Shown: positions 22,033-34,034, counted from the stretch's first letter. The stretch is DNA of 64,000 bases from Domibacillus aminovorans (GCF_001643235.1 NZ_LQWY01000067.1:1-64000); one strand, 5' to 3'. Notes: generated by a model not told the origin, from the sequence alone. Translations and numbers: made by a program.

Positions 22033-22735
22033 GTGAAAGATATAAGTTATATGGCATTGCTTGCTGCTTTTTTAATTATGACGGTGCCTCTCCGGCTATC
22101 GTATAAACAGCAGCTTGGCATTTCGAAAGATATCATCATTGCGTCCATTCGCGCAGCTTCTGACAATTGGCTGTATCCTTACATTCGTTTTTTCGATTAA
22201 ATCGCCAGTTGTCTTTACGCTGCTTATTTTATTTATGATCGTCATTGCAGCGAGAACGAGTGGAAAGCGGGGGAGTGTATTTTATCATTCATTTTGGATT
22301 GCCTTTGCTGCGATTGTAACGGCTGAAATCGTATCTGTCTCAATCTGGGTCCTATTTGACATGGTTAACTATGATTTGTAGTATATTTTACCTATGAGCG
22401 GGATGATTATCGGTAGTTCAATGATCGCTGTCAGCTTAACATTCGACCGTATGTCCCGAGAGTTTGACGCGACAAAAGAGCTGATCATGGGGAAACTCGC
22501 ACTCGGCGCAACAAAAGGGCAAGCAGCGCAGGAGTTAATTGAAGCAACAGTAAAAGCCGCACTTATTCCAAATGTGGAAGCGATGAAAACGATCGGACTC
22601 GTTCAATTGCCATGCATGATGGCCGGTGCGATTATAGCTGGTGCATCGCCTGTTATTGCCGTTAAATATCAGCTTGTTATTTTGTTAACGGCGTTTGGAA
22701 ATGCCGCAATTACGGCGATCATGGTTAGTTTTTAA
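22033..22735 (+). pseudogene. fetB-like iron exporter permease, frameshifted and stopped
   Basis: Starts GTG 22033 (MKDISYMALLAAFLIMTVPL) and reads the FetB/YbbM (UPF0014) pattern LGISKDIIIASIRA. The frame then shifts near 22155, continuing AQLLTIGCILTFVFS in the next frame. An in-frame TAG at 22379-22381 interrupts it just before YILPMSGMIIGSSMIA, the invariant FetB motif. The remainder to 22735 is intact. Two lesions make it a probable pseudogene. The partner ATPase (FetA) is not adjacent. Sequencing error cannot be fully excluded. Confidence 0.85.
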
Positions 22736-22774
22736 ACTTATTCTGCTTTTTTTAAACAAAGAATGTTTTAAAAG

Positions 22775-22803
22775 TTGCTATAATAAAACATGTGTTCTAT
22801 AAT
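22775..22803 (+). promoter_or_regulatory. rpsF upstream promoter P1
   Basis: TTGCTA, 17 bp, TATAAT (22798-22803), ahead of the rpsF-ssb-rpsR operon. Confidence 0.6.
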
Positions 22804-22865
22804 GAGGATGCCGCCAAAGCTGTTGTCATGAATGACTACTCATAAAATCGGATTGTTAGAGAATG

Positions 22866-22894
22866 TTGCGTTGTTGAGAGATTCATGTTATAAT
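22866..22894 (+). promoter_or_regulatory. rpsF promoter P2
   Basis: TTGCGT (22866-22871), 17 bp, TATAAT (22889-22894), about 80 bp before rpsF. Transcripts from here would carry the S6:S18 leader. Confidence 0.7.
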
Positions 22895-22915
22895 TTCAAC
22901 TTGTGAGTAATGAAA

Positions 22916-22970
22916 ACTTACTCCTTGCTCTTTGGGAATCAAAGGGCCGCATAGTCCACGAGGAGGTGAA
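22916..22970 (+). promoter_or_regulatory. Candidate S6:S18 ribosomal leader
   Basis: Between P2 and rpsF, CTTTG-GGAAT-CAAAG forms a small hairpin followed by GGGCCGCATAG with an unpaired CCG, and an outer pairing of ACTCCT with AGGAGG that would hide the rpsF ribosome site. This matches the S6:S18 complex-binding leader known upstream of rpsF in Firmicutes. Structure inferred by eye. Confidence 0.6.
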
Positions 22971-22975
22971 CGAAG

Positions 22976-23269
22976 ATGAGAAAGTACGAATTCATGTACA
23001 TTATCCGCCCGAACATTGAAGATGAAGCGAAAAAAGCGCTAGTTGAGCGTTTTGACGGTATCCTTACTTCAAATGGTGCGGAGATCATCGATTCAAAAGA
23101 TTGGGGTAAACGCCGTTTAGCGTACGAAATCAACGATTTCCGTGAAGGCTTCTACCAACTTATTCATGCTAAAGCTGAAAATGCAGCAGCAGTTGAAGAG
23201 TTTGACCGTCTTGCGAAAATCAGTGATGACATTATCCGTCATATCGTTGTTAAAGAAGAAGAGAAATAA
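22976..23269 (+). CDS. rpsF: 30S ribosomal protein S6
   Basis: 97 residues. Ferredoxin-like S6, which dimerises with S18 on 16S r[20 protein letters not shown] and [20 protein letters not shown] are family hallmarks. RBS GGAGGTG. First gene of the rpsF-ssb-rpsR operon; a parS site lies between it and ssb. Confidence 0.97.
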   Translation: MRKYEFMYIIRPNIEDEAKKALVERFDGILTSNGAEIIDSKDWGKRRLAYEINDFREGFYQLIHAKAENAAAVEEFDRLAKISDDIIRHIVVKEEEK

Positions 23270-23302
23270 TCGTAACGTAATAAATACACATCTTTTTCAA
23301 CA

Positions 23303-23318
23303 TGTTTCACGTGAAACA
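23303..23318. other. parS site 2 (rpsF-ssb spacer)
   Basis: TGTTTCACGTGAAACA, perfect match, in the 75-bp spacer between rpsF and ssb. Confidence 0.97.
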
Positions 23319-23344
23319 TTTCAAAAGAAAAGGAGTTGATTCTG

Positions 23345-23893
23345 ATGATAAACCGGGTGGTTTTAGTCGGTCGTTTAACGAAAGATCCAGAACTTCGCTA
23401 CACACCAGCAGGAGCAGCTGTTGCGACGTTTACGCTTGCGGTTAACCGCACGTATACGAATCAACAGGGTGACAGAGAAGCGGATTTCATTAACTGTGTG
23501 ATATGGAGAAAGCCGGCTGAAAACGTGGCAAACTTCTTGAAAAAAGGAAGCCTTGCCGGCGTTGAAGGACGTATCCAGACGCGCAATTATGAAGGTCAGG
23601 ATGGAAAGCGCGTTTACGTGACAGAAGTTCAGGCTGACAGTGTCCAATTTCTCGAACCACGCTCATCAGGCGGCAGTGGAGGAGGCGGCTATTCGGACGC
23701 TCCTCAACAGCAGCAGGGCGGAGGCTCTTACGGTGGCGAACAGCGGAATAACAACCAGGATTTTCCGTTTGGCCAGCAACAGCAGAATCAACAGCGCAGC
23801 AGTAACAATGCCGGTTATTCTAAAATGAATGAAGATCCGTTCGCGAATGACGGTCAGCCGATCGATATTTCAGACGATGATCTTCCGTTCTAA
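23345..23893 (+). CDS. ssb: Single-stranded DNA-binding protein
   Basis: 182 residues. OB fold (1-~105) beginning [20 protein letters not shown], a Gly/Gln/Asn-rich disordered linker (~110-165), and the acidic partner-binding tip DDDLPF. ATG 23345 is preferred over upstream TTG because AAGGAG lies nine bases before it and the N-terminus matches SsbA. It is the main replication SSB given its place between rpsF and rpsR. Confidence 0.97.
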   Translation: MINRVVLVGRLTKDPELRYTPAGAAVATFTLAVNRTYTNQQGDREADFINCVIWRKPAENVANFLKKGSLAGVEGRIQTRNYEGQDGKRVYVTEVQADSVQFLEPRSSGGSGGGGYSDAPQQQQGGGSYGGEQRNNNQDFPFGQQQQNQQRSSNNAGYSKMNEDPFANDGQPIDISDDDLPF

Positions 23894-23917
23894 TCAATAA
23901 AAGAGGAGGGGAAACTC

Positions 23918-24154
23918 ATGGCAGGACGCAGAGGTGGACGTAAGCGTAAAAAGGTTTGTTATTTCACATCTAATGGTATTACACATATCGATTATAAAGA
24001 TGTTGATTTGCTTAAAAAATTCGTATCTGAACGTGGAAAAATTCTTCCACGCCGTGTTACAGGTACAAGCGCTAAATACCAACGTCGTTTAACAATTGCA
24101 ATTAAACGCTCGCGGCAGGTAGCACTTCTTCCATTCGTTGGAGAAGAAAGATAA
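23918..24154 (+). CDS. rpsR: 30S ribosomal protein S18
   Basis: 78 residues, basic. Starts [19 protein letters not shown] and contains the S18 core [22 protein letters not shown] in two adjoining stretches. It binds with S6 on the small-subunit platform. RBS AGAGGAGGGG. Last gene of the operon, followed by a terminator. Confidence 0.97.
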   Translation: MAGRRGGRKRKKVCYFTSNGITHIDYKDVDLLKKFVSERGKILPRRVTGTSAKYQRRLTIAIKRSRQVALLPFVGEER

Positions 24155-24164
24155 GAATTGAAAC

Positions 24165-24201
24165 AGGCACGATGTTGAATTTTCAGCATTGTGCTTTTTT
24201 T
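24165..24201 (+). terminator. rpsR terminator
   Basis: GCACGATGTTGAA pairs with TTCAGCATTGTGC (two G-U pairs), followed by TTTTTTT. Confidence 0.88.
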
Positions 24202-24215
24202 ATGGGGAAAAACAA

Positions 24216-25001
24216 GTGAATCATTCTGTCCATGATGTGAAGGAATCGGTAGAAGCAACAGAACGATCAAACAATCTTGGCAGTCAGATTGATGTCATTA
24301 CCGATCGGCAGATGAAATAGCCAGAGCAGCAGAAGAAGCTGAACAAGCGAACGAGGAAGGCTTGAGACAAATTCATGCATTGCGTAGGTCCAGCGAAGAA
24401 ACGAAAAAATACATTGAAGATATGCAGTGCGTCATTGTGGATCTGGAATCAAAGATTACATCGATTGAAGTAGTCCTTCAACAAATTACAAATATATCTG
24501 CACAGACAAATTTGCTGGCGTTAAATGCGTCCATTGAAGCGGCGCGTGCAGGCGAGCACGGAAAAGGGTTCGCAGTTGCGTTCAAAAAGGGAGGAAGCTT
24601 GTAGAGCAGTCCTTACAGGCCGCGTGAAAGAAACCAATTCAGATTTTCAAATGGGCTCAAGGCAGGCTGTAAACCAAATGAAGAAAACGCACAGCAACTT
24701 TGATGAGCAGATGAATGTCGTCGAAGAAACGAGCATGATTTTCACAAAAATATCTACGCTTGTGGGCACAATTGCATTATCAATCTCAACCATTAACAGT
24801 GAAATTAAAGAAGTAGCTTTAACAAAAGATGAAGTCATTTATGTGATGGCAGGCATTGCATCAGCGAGTGAAGAAGTAAGTGCTTCGGCGGAAGAGCAGT
24901 TAAAAGCCATTCGAACCGTTACGGAATCTTCTGAGCAGTTAATGGAACTGAGTATTGATCTAAAAGAAGTTGTGGAACGTTTTAAGCTGGAACAAGCATA
25001 A
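24216..25001 (+). pseudogene. Decayed methyl-accepting chemotaxis protein
   Basis: Only the cytoplasmic signalling half remains, in at least three frames. An opening segment (VNHSVHDVKESVEATERSNN) ends in TAG near 24320. The next reads [20 protein letters not shown] and [12 protein letters not shown], the chemoreceptor hairpin tip, then shifts. The final frame runs from about 24630 to the stop at 25001 with VMAGIASASEEVSASAEEQL. Sensor and membrane segments are absent. An intact receptor follows 125 bp downstream. Confidence 0.88.
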
Positions 25002-25125
25002 GGGAAAATAGATGTTGGTTTTTCATATCTAATTTTAATAAAAACTTTACAAAGGCTTAACAATATAATAGGTATATAAAACTATAATGGAAGGCGGAGC
25101 TAGGAAGAAGGGTGTAGATAAATAA

Positions 25126-27105
25126 ATGAGATCAATTCGAATGAAATTTATAGTGCCGATTGCGATTTTGTTAATCTGTGCATTTGCCTTTATTATTCTT
25201 TTTACGAGTTGGAAAGTAGAACAAAAAATAGCTGAAGATACGACGGAACAGACACAAGGTTTTGTGAAAGAGCTGAATAATTCAGCGGCCGTTTTTTTGA
25301 AAAAGTACGAAGAAAGTATTCAATTGTTATCGGAATCGGACCAAGTTGTTCAATATGCTAATACATATCGCTCTTCTAACGAGCCGAACAATAATATGGA
25401 AAGACAAATTCAAACGGTTTTCAACCGATACACGGAAATATATAAAGATGCATTGAGTGTTTACTATGCTTCTGAGAATGGCATGTTTAAAATGACACCG
25501 GCAACAGCTTTGTCGGCTGATTATAACCCAGTGAAAGAAGTTTGGTATACACAGGCGGTAAAATCAAAAGATCCTGTATGGAGCGAGCCATATGAAAGCA
25601 AAACAGGTGACTATGTGATTACTGTATCAAAAGCAATCATGAGTGGTGAGGATGTTCTTGGTGTCATTGGATCGGATATTAATTTAACGAGCATGACGAA
25701 TTGGATGAACGAGCTGAATATCGGCTACGATGGTTATCCCGTTATTTTATCAATTGAAGGAAAAGCGATTATTCACCCGACGGAAAAAGGGCAGGACGTT
25801 ACGAAAGATCCTGTGATGACTTCTGTGATCAATGGAGAGAAAAATGGTGTTATTGATACGGAAAAAGGACTTATCGTATATGATACAGTTGGCAAAACAG
25901 GATGGAAAATCGGTGCTGTATATGAAAAAGAGAACTTATTTGGTGTTTCAAATGAAATGAAAAAAATTCTCGCCATTACAGCGTTTTCTATTCTTTTTTT
26001 AGTCATTTTTGTCGTGTCGGTTTTATCATCTAAAGTGACAAAGCCGATTCAAAAGCTTAACGAATCTGTACAGCAAGTAGCGGATGGAGATTTGCAGACG
26101 CACGTTCACATGTCAGGAAAAGATGAAGTCGCGGCGCTTGGAAGGAATTTCAATAATATGGTACGGAAAATGCGTAGCATTGTCGGCATAACAGATGATG
26201 CTGCCGCGAATGTACGCGAATCCATTCATCAATTGAATATAGCGGTACAGGAAATTAATGAATCCGGTGCGATGGCTTTCTCCGCACTTGAAGAATTAAC
26301 GGACGGTACAGAAAGGTCAGCAAGCGGGTCTAAAAAAGCAGCCGATCGTTCAATTGAACTGGGCCACTTAATTAGTTCTATTTCAGAAGAGGCATCGGCA
26401 ATGTCAAAGCTTGCTGAGCAGGCTGCTGGAGCGACTGAAAAAGGATCGGCTCATGTCGCGGCTGTTGCATTGGCAATGGATACATCAACGGGATGGATGG
26501 ACGCAGCGATGACCGCTATTCGAACGCTGGCAGAAGACATTACCCGTATTGAAAGCATCGTTCATGTGATTGAAGATATTTCGGTGCAAACGAATTTGCT
26601 TGCGTTAAATGCATCGATTGAGGCTGCACGTGCTGGTAACCATGGCAGAGGATTTGCAGTCGTGGCGCAGGAAGTGAGAAAACTTGCAGAACAGTCAAAT
26701 AAAGCAGCCGGCGAGATTCATGAAAAAATTGCCGCTGTTCAAACTGGATCTGAACATGTAATTGATACGATGAGCCAGGCTGGTGATCATATTATGACAC
26801 AGACAGACGCTGTACGCGAAACCGAAATTGTTTTTGCAGATCAAGGAGAGTTAATGAACAAAATGGATGCTGCGATTGTCGAAATTGCGAGTCATATTCA
26901 TACAGCTAACAATGAAAAAGATGTTGTTGTGCAAACGGTTGGTCATTTAGCGGAGGAAGCCCGTTCTTCCGCTGCTTCATGCGAAGAAGTACAGGATCGG
27001 ACGAAAAACCAGCTTGCAGTTATAGAAAGTGTTGCGTTGGCATCTGAACAGCTAGCTTCATTAAATGAAGAATTGATTAGCGCAATTCGTCAATTTCACA
27101 TATAA
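25126..27105 (+). CDS. Methyl-accepting chemotaxis protein (dCache type)
   Basis: 659 residues, complete. Membrane segments at ~6-28 and ~283-305 flank an extracellular dCache-like sensor (~35-280, with [20 protein letters not shown] and [16 protein letters not shown]). A HAMP domain follows (~306-360), then a long helical signalling hairpin with tip [20 protein letters not shown] and [18 protein letters not shown]. It senses a small ligand and controls CheA; ligand unknown. The ATG at 25126 has only a weak ribosome site (AAGAAGGGTG). Confidence 0.92.
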   Translation: MRSIRMKFIVPIAILLICAFAFIILFTSWKVEQKIAEDTTEQTQGFVKELNNSAAVFLKKYEESIQLLSESDQVVQYANTYRSSNEPNNNMERQIQTVFNRYTEIYKDALSVYYASENGMFKMTPATALSADYNPVKEVWYTQAVKSKDPVWSEPYESKTGDYVITVSKAIMSGEDVLGVIGSDINLTSMTNWMNELNIGYDGYPVILSIEGKAIIHPTEKGQDVTKDPVMTSVINGEKNGVIDTEKGLIVYDTVGKTGWKIGAVYEKENLFGVSNEMKKILAITAFSILFLVIFVVSVLSSKVTKPIQKLNESVQQVADGDLQTHVHMSGKDEVAALGRNFNNMVRKMRSIVGITDDAAANVRESIHQLNIAVQEINESGAMAFSALEELTDGTERSASGSKKAADRSIELGHLISSISEEASAMSKLAEQAAGATEKGSAHVAAVALAMDTSTGWMDAAMTAIRTLAEDITRIESIVHVIEDISVQTNLLALNASIEAARAGNHGRGFAVVAQEVRKLAEQSNKAAGEIHEKIAAVQTGSEHVIDTMSQAGDHIMTQTDAVRETEIVFADQGELMNKMDAAIVEIASHIHTANNEKDVVVQTVGHLAEEARSSAASCEEVQDRTKNQLAVIESVALASEQLASLNEELISAIRQFHI

Positions 27106-27116
27106 GTACTTATGGA

Positions 27117-27149
27117 AACAGTCCGATCGTTCGTTCGGGCTGTTTTGTA
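27117..27149 (+). terminator. Terminator after chemoreceptor gene
   Basis: AAACAGTCCGA, 7-nt loop, TTCGGGCTGTTTTG, just past the stop. Confidence 0.8.
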
Positions 27150-27232
27150 TTTAAAGTTGAATGGATGAAGAAAGGAATGTAGAATAAAGAAGGAGAATGT
27201 CGGAATTAACGGTGTATGAACGGAGTGTTAAA

Positions 27233-28165
27233 GTGGAAAGAACGAAAATGATAACAGAAGGGGCGCTCATGTCGGCACTTTTTACAGTGCTGCTCCTTGT
27301 TACGGTATACGTGCCAATTTTGTCAATAATCGGTGTCTTGTTTTTGATGTTGCCTTTTTTCATTTACAGTGCAAAATATAAGATCGTACCGGCTCTTATA
27401 CTGCTCGTCGGGGCAGTAGCCATTACGTTTTTAATAGGTGGTCCATTTATGCTGCCGGCAGCGTTGCTATATGGAACAACTGGTATTGTGATGGGGACGA
27501 TGGTTCGGAGAAAAACTGATAACTGGATCATCTATATGGCAGGAAGCCTAACACTTCTATTGAATGTTATCGCTCAATATGTCATCATGGTCTGGTTGTT
27601 TGATTTAACATTTTTTGATGAATTTCGTGCTACTTTTGAGACGACGCTCAATGAAATCGGCCCATTACTCGGTTCAGGAGACATGGATCAGATGAGAGAG
27701 CAAGTGGATATAGCAATGAATTATATTAGTGATATCTTACCAGCCCTATTGATCGCGACATCATTTGGCATGGTGTTTATATTAATGATGATCAACTACC
27801 CAATTGCAAAAAGACTTGGCATTCAAACAAAGCCAGTCAATCCATTTCACTCGGTACGGCTGCCAAGGTCGATTTTATGGTATTACTTGTTATTCATGAT
27901 CAGTGCACTAATTGCTAATCCGAAAGAGGGAACAATGTGGTATGACATATATGTAAACATCATGTTTATTTTACAAGGTTGTCTATACATACAAGGTTTA
28001 TCATTCGTGTTCTTTTTTGCACACAGTAAAAAATGGTCGAAAGCAATTCCAATCATCATTGCAATTTTATCAATTCCGGTCATTCCGGTCCTTTATCTTA
28101 TCCGATTATTAGGTATAATTGACTTAGGATTTGATTTGAGACAGCGAATGCAGAAAAAGCCGTAA
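27233..28165 (+). CDS. yybS: DUF2232 membrane protein YybS
   Basis: 310 residues, about eight hydrophobic segments spread over the whole protein. Function unknown; the family lies just upstream of gdpP in most Bacilli, suggesting a link to that operon. GTG 27233 is chosen because CGGAG lies seven bases upstream and gives the family-like N-terminus ERTKMITEGALM. An in-frame ATG at 27197 is possible but has its ribosome site only one base away. Confidence 0.85.
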   Translation: MERTKMITEGALMSALFTVLLLVTVYVPILSIIGVLFLMLPFFIYSAKYKIVPALILLVGAVAITFLIGGPFMLPAALLYGTTGIVMGTMVRRKTDNWIIYMAGSLTLLLNVIAQYVIMVWLFDLTFFDEFRATFETTLNEIGPLLGSGDMDQMREQVDIAMNYISDILPALLIATSFGMVFILMMINYPIAKRLGIQTKPVNPFHSVRLPRSILWYYLLFMISALIANPKEGTMWYDIYVNIMFILQGCLYIQGLSFVFFFAHSKKWSKAIPIIIAILSIPVIPVLYLIRLLGIIDLGFDLRQRMQKKP

Positions 28166-28230
28166 CATGCTTTTTAAAATCGGCTCCATTAAGTACATGT
28201 AATGGAGTTCTACAATTAGGAGCTGAAGCT

Positions 28231-30204
28231 ATGCTTTCGTATTATAACAGGCGAATTGTTCAATTGCTGTTGATCGTTATCGCGCTGGTCTTAACCACGG
28301 CTTCTATATGGCTGCTGACCTATCATCACGTTGTGGGCATCGTGATGATCACGGTGACGATTTTACTTCTCCTGTTTTTATATCTGGCAGAAAAAAGATT
28401 GCATGCGGAAGTGGAGCAATATGTGACAACGCTTACGTACAGACTGCAGAAGGTGGGAGATGAAACGCTTCAGAAGCTGCCAATTGGGATTCTTTTGTAT
28501 AATAAAGAATATAAAGTCGAGTGGGCAAATCCCTTTTTGACTTCTTACTTTAAAGAAGAAACACTTGTTGGTGAATCGCTTTATGAAGTAGCTGAGCCCA
28601 TGCCCGCGGTCATTAAAGGAGAAAAAGAAACCATTATTTCGCTCCATGACAAATTATTTCGGGTCATTATTAAACCAGAAGAGCGTCTTCTTTACTTTTT
28701 TGATGTGACGAAACAGGAAAAAACAGCACAGCTATTTGAAGAAGAAAAAACAGTACTCAGCATCATTTTTCTTGATAACTATGATGATCTAACGCAAGGA
28801 ATGGATGATCAGACACGAAGCAGATTAAACAGTGCAGTAACATCCACGCTGAATAATTGGGCAAAAGATAATGGAATGTATTTAAAACGCATTTCATCCG
28901 ATCGTTTTTTCGCTGTATTGAATGAGCGCATATTGAAAACACTTGAAGAAACAAAGTTTTCAATACTAGATGAAGTACGGGAAGAAACAGCGAAGTACCA
29001 TGCACCGCTCACTCTTAGCATCGGAGTTGGACAAGGGTTAGTTCCATTACCCGAACTCGGTGACATTGCTCAGTCCAGTCTTGATTTGGCACTGGGCCGC
29101 GGCGGTGATCAGACTGCGATTAAACAAGACGACGGGAAAGTAAAGTTTTACGGTGGGAAAACAAATCCGACAGAGAAGCGGACACGCGTCAGGGCACGAG
29201 TTATTTCCCACGCGCTTCGTGATATTGTTGCAGATAGCGATAAAGTTATTGTGATGGGGCACAAGTATCCGGATATGGATGCGGTCGGGGCATCGATGGG
29301 CATTCGTCATGTAGCGGAACTAAATGGCCGTGAAGGGTATATTGTCATTGATTTTTCGCAAATTGATACAGCAGTGAAGAGACTAATGCAAGAATTAAAA
29401 GAACAAAACCCTGAGCTTTACTCACGCGTCATTACACCAGAAGAAGCGCTTGAAATTGCGACGAATAAAACACTGCTCGTTGTCGTTGATACGCATAAGC
29501 CGTCTTTAGTCATTGAAGACAGGCTATTGACAAAAGCTGAGCGGGTAATCGTGATCGATCATCATCGGCGTGGAGAAGAATTTATTAAAAATCCAATTCT
29601 CGTTTACATGGAGCCGTATGCATCATCGACGGCAGAACTCGTAACAGAATTACTTGAATACCAGCCTAAAACGAAAAAAATAATGTCGCTTGAAGCGACA
29701 GCGCTTCTAGCGGGGATTATTGTCGATACGAAAAGCTTTTCACTACGGACAGGTGCCCGGACGTTCGATGCAGCTGCGTATTTGCGTACACATGGAGCGG
29801 ATACGATTCTCGTTCAGAAGTTTTTAAAAGAAGATATTGATACGTATATTCAGCGTGGCCAGCTTATCGAAACCGTTTATTTTTACAAAGATGGTCTAGC
29901 TATTGCAAAAGGAAAAGACGATTATATATACGACTCGGTATTGATTGCTCAAGCAGCCGATACGCTCCTTACGATGAACGGTGTGCAGGCGTCGTTCGTC
30001 ATTGCACGAAGGGGAGAAGAGACGGTTGGGATAAGCGCCCGTTCGCTTGGTGATGTGAATGTACAGATTATTATGGAACAAATGAATGGCGGTGGCCATT
30101 TGACGAACGCGGCGACACAGGTGAAAGATGCATCTATTGAAGAGGTTGAAATGAAATTATGCCGGGTTATTGATGAATTGACTGAAGGGGGAAATGAAGA
30201 ATGA
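28231..30204 (+). CDS. gdpP: Cyclic-di-AMP phosphodiesterase GdpP
   Basis: 657 residues (YybT). Two N-terminal membrane helices (~9-55), a PAS-like domain (~75-150), a degenerate GGDEF domain (~170-300), and a DHH/DHHA1 catalytic module. The DHH motifs are intact: [14 protein letters not shown] (~341), [18 protein letters not shown], and [11 protein letters not shown] near the C-terminus. It cleaves c-di-AMP to pApA, affecting cell-wall and potassium homeostasis. Its stop overlaps rplI by 4 bp (ATGA). Confidence 0.96.
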   Translation: MLSYYNRRIVQLLLIVIALVLTTASIWLLTYHHVVGIVMITVTILLLLFLYLAEKRLHAEVEQYVTTLTYRLQKVGDETLQKLPIGILLYNKEYKVEWANPFLTSYFKEETLVGESLYEVAEPMPAVIKGEKETIISLHDKLFRVIIKPEERLLYFFDVTKQEKTAQLFEEEKTVLSIIFLDNYDDLTQGMDDQTRSRLNSAVTSTLNNWAKDNGMYLKRISSDRFFAVLNERILKTLEETKFSILDEVREETAKYHAPLTLSIGVGQGLVPLPELGDIAQSSLDLALGRGGDQTAIKQDDGKVKFYGGKTNPTEKRTRVRARVISHALRDIVADSDKVIVMGHKYPDMDAVGASMGIRHVAELNGREGYIVIDFSQIDTAVKRLMQELKEQNPELYSRVITPEEALEIATNKTLLVVVDTHKPSLVIEDRLLTKAERVIVIDHHRRGEEFIKNPILVYMEPYASSTAELVTELLEYQPKTKKIMSLEATALLAGIIVDTKSFSLRTGARTFDAAAYLRTHGADTILVQKFLKEDIDTYIQRGQLIETVYFYKDGLAIAKGKDDYIYDSVLIAQAADTLLTMNGVQASFVIARRGEETVGISARSLGDVNVQIIMEQMNGGGHLTNAATQVKDASIEEVEMKLCRVIDELTEGGNEE

Positions 30205-30650
30205 AAGTTATTTTTTTAAAAGATGTAAAAGGTAAAGGGAAGAAAGGCGAAGTGAAGAACGTAGCGGACGGCTACGCAAATAACTTTTTAATTAAAAACG
30301 GGTTTGCGGTGGAAGCAACATCCGGTAATCAGAATACACTTGATGCACAAAAGAAAAAAGAACAGGCAATTGCAGCAGAAGAACTGGAAGCAGCGAAAAA
30401 GCTGAAAGAAACGGTCGAAAAATTAACGGTTGAATTACATGCAAAAACGGGCGAAGGTGGCCGCATCTTCGGTTCTGTTACAGCGAAGCAAGTAGTGGAT
30501 GAATTGAATAAGACGCATAATATTAAATTAGATAAGCGTAAAATGGATTTACCGGATGGCATTCGCAGTCTTGGTTATACGAATGTTTCCGTTAAATTGC
30601 ATAATGAAGTAACAGCTGTCTTGAAAGTTCATGTATCAGAGGACAAGTAA
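30201..30650 (+). CDS. rplI: 50S ribosomal protein L9
   Basis: 149 residues, usual length. N-terminal rRNA-binding domain [20 protein letters not shown] with [11 protein letters not shown], a long connecting helix, and a C-terminal domain with GRIFGSVT. Translationally coupled to gdpP by an ATGA overlap. Followed by a terminator. Confidence 0.97.
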   Translation: MKVIFLKDVKGKGKKGEVKNVADGYANNFLIKNGFAVEATSGNQNTLDAQKKKEQAIAAEELEAAKKLKETVEKLTVELHAKTGEGGRIFGSVTAKQVVDELNKTHNIKLDKRKMDLPDGIRSLGYTNVSVKLHNEVTAVLKVHVSEDK

Positions 30651-30656
30651 ATAAAT

Positions 30657-30694
30657 AAAAAATGTGATCGGATTTATCTGGTCACATTTTTTAT
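30657..30694 (+). terminator. rplI terminator
   Basis: AAAAATGTGA pairs with TCACATTTTTT around a ~14-nt loop. Confidence 0.82.
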
Positions 30695-30709
30695 GTAAGG
30701 AGATTGAAA

Positions 30710-32074
30710 ATGAGCGATTTATTGACGGACCGCATTCCGCCGCAAAACATTGAAGCAGAACAGGCTGTACTAGGTGCGATCTTTCTTGAGCCATCTACGT
30801 TAACAGTCGCTTCTGAAATTTTAATTCCGGAAGATTTTTACCGGAACGCCCATCAGCAAATTTATTTAACGATGCTAAAACTTGGTGATCACGGTAAAGC
30901 AGTAGACGTTGTGACAGTGACGGAAGATCTGGCAGCCGCAAAGCAGATTGAGGATGTCGGCGGTATTGCATACTTAAGTGAACTGGCGGCTTCTGTACCG
31001 ACAGCAGCTAACATTGAATACTATGCTCGTATTGTCGAAGAAAAGTCGCTCCTGCGCCGATTAATCCGCACAGCAACGACGATTGCGCAGGACGGATACA
31101 ACAGGGAAGACGAAGTAGAAGATTTGCTCAGCGAAGCGGAAAAAAGCATTATGGAAGTAGCACAGCGAAAAAACGCCGGTGCATTCCACAATATTAAAGA
31201 TGTACTCGTCCGCACGTACGACAATATTGAGCTTCTTCATAATCGAAAAGGCGACGTGACTGGTATACCGACTGGATTTGCCGAACTTGATCGTATGACA
31301 GCCGGTTTTCAGCGTAATGATTTAATTATCGTTGCAGCCCGTCCATCAGTAGGTAAAACGGCTTTTGCGCTGAATATTGCCCAAAATGTTGCAACGAATA
31401 CGGATGAAAAAGTCGCGATTTTCAGTCTGGAAATGGGTGCAGAACAGCTGGTAATGCGGATGCTATGTGCGGAAGGCAATATTAATGCTCAAAACTTACG
31501 GACCGGTGCTTTAACAGACGAAGACTGGCGGAAATTAACGATGGCGATGGGGAGCCTGTCCAATTCCGGTATTTATATTGATGATACGCCGGGTATACGT
31601 ATCGGTGAGATTCGATCAAAATGCCGCCGTTTGAAACAGGAACAGGGTTTAGGCATGATTTTAATTGATTATTTGCAGCTCATTCAAGGGAATGGCCGCT
31701 CCGGAGACAATCGTCAGCAGGAAGTGTCGGAAATTTCTCGATCATTAAAAGGGCTTGCCCGTGAACTTGAAGTGCCTGTTATTGCGCTCTCTCAATTATC
31801 GCGTGGTGTAGAGCAGCGGCAAGACAAGCGTCCAATGATGTCTGATATACGGGAGTCCGGTTCGATTGAACAGGATGCGGATATTGTTGCCTTCTTATAC
31901 CGTGACGATTACTACGACAAAGAATCAGAAAATAAAAATATGATTGAGATTATTATTGCGAAACAACGGAATGGCCCAACCGGTACAGTCGAGCTTGCAT
32001 TTGTGAAAGAATACAATAAATTCGTGAATATTGAGCGGCGTTTCGATGATATGTCAGCACCGCCAGGAGCATAA
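30710..32074 (+). CDS. dnaB: Replicative DNA helicase (DnaB type; DnaC in B. subtilis)
   Basis: 454 residues. N-terminal primase-interacting domain starting PPQNIEAEQAVLGAIFLEP and a RecA-like motor with Walker A ARPSVGKTAFALN (~residue 210), Walker B MILIDYLQLI and the arginine-finger region GSIEQDADIVAFLYRDDYY. It is the hexameric 5'-3' fork helicase. ATG 30710 follows AAGGAG by seven bases; an in-frame TTG six bases earlier is less likely. Confidence 0.97.
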   Translation: MSDLLTDRIPPQNIEAEQAVLGAIFLEPSTLTVASEILIPEDFYRNAHQQIYLTMLKLGDHGKAVDVVTVTEDLAAAKQIEDVGGIAYLSELAASVPTAANIEYYARIVEEKSLLRRLIRTATTIAQDGYNREDEVEDLLSEAEKSIMEVAQRKNAGAFHNIKDVLVRTYDNIELLHNRKGDVTGIPTGFAELDRMTAGFQRNDLIIVAARPSVGKTAFALNIAQNVATNTDEKVAIFSLEMGAEQLVMRMLCAEGNINAQNLRTGALTDEDWRKLTMAMGSLSNSGIYIDDTPGIRIGEIRSKCRRLKQEQGLGMILIDYLQLIQGNGRSGDNRQQEVSEISRSLKGLARELEVPVIALSQLSRGVEQRQDKRPMMSDIRESGSIEQDADIVAFLYRDDYYDKESENKNMIEIIIAKQRNGPTGTVELAFVKEYNKFVNIERRFDDMSAPPGA

Positions 32075-32121
32075 AAACGAATGAATAATTAATAAAATAT
32101 TGAAATGTTCGTATTTTCTGT

Positions 32122-33487
<1,366 letters not shown>

Positions 33488-33492
33488 TCGTT

Positions 33493-33528
33493 ATGAAAAC
33501 CGTTTCCTTCGTGGAAGCGGTTTTTTTA
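33493..33528 (+). terminator. purA terminator
   Basis: AAAACCGTTTCC, loop TTCGT, GGAAGCGGTTTTTTT. Confidence 0.88.
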
Positions 33529-33710
33529 ATAGGCTGCGTTCAGTGCCCCTTGTTCATACTTTAAGTCGATTAAGTCGTATTTAGATGCGATTGTTCATGA
33601 ATTGAGGCATGAAATGACGAAATTTGTATTGCAACGTTTGGAAATAGTCGCAAAATTGTCAATATATATTCTTTTTGTTCGCATTTTTCGACATTTTTTT
33701 TCGAAATGTA

Positions 33711-33739
33711 TTGTCAGTATCTTAGGCATGTGATACTAT
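33711..33739 (+). promoter_or_regulatory. tRNA gene promoter
   Basis: TTGTCA (33711-33716), 17 bp, TACTAT (33734-33739), 29 bp ahead of tRNA-Asp. The stretch 33529-33710 holds no gene. Confidence 0.72.
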
Positions 33740-33767
33740 TAGCAAAGTTGCTAGTAAACATATTGTT

Positions 33768-33844
33768 GGTCCGGTAGTTCAGTTGGTTAGAATGCCTGCC
33801 TGTCACGCAGGAGGTCGCGGGTTCGAGTCCCGTCCGGACCGCCA
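33768..33844 (+). tRNA. tRNA-Asp (anticodon GTC)
   Basis: Full cloverleaf with acceptor arms GGTCCGG/CCGGACC, anticodon arm CCTGC-CTGTCAC-GCAGG, T arm GCGGG-TTCGAGT-CCCGT, discriminator G and an encoded CCA end. Confidence 0.98.
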
Positions 33845-33874
33845 TTTTTACTTTAACCTAATGTTATGTCTTAA

Positions 33875-33930
33875 AAGCGGCCGTCCGCACCTATGAATTG
33901 TCCTTCATGATCAACGGCCGCTATGTTTTT
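33875..33930. repeat. Strong hairpin between the two tRNA genes
   Basis: AGCGGCCGT and ACGGCCGCT pair perfectly over 9 bp around a smaller inner hairpin (ATGAA/TTCAT), followed by ATGTTTTT on the plus strand. It probably acts as a terminator or processing signal after tRNA-Asp. Confidence 0.65.
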
Positions 33931-33961
33931 AACAGATAACGTAAAGAACGTTAATTATCTA

Positions 33962-34034
33962 GGCTCAGTAGCTCAGTCGGTAGAGCAAAGGACTGAAAAT
34001 CCTTGTGTCGGCGGTTCGATTCCGTCCTGAGCCA
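33962..34034 (+). tRNA. tRNA-Phe (anticodon GAA)
   Basis: Cloverleaf with acceptor GGCTCAG/CTGAGCC, D arm GCTC/GAGC, anticodon arm AAGGA-CTGAAAA-TCCTT, T arm GGCGG/CCGTC, discriminator A. The next bases are TCA, so CCA is not encoded, unlike the neighbouring tRNA-Asp. Confidence 0.97.
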
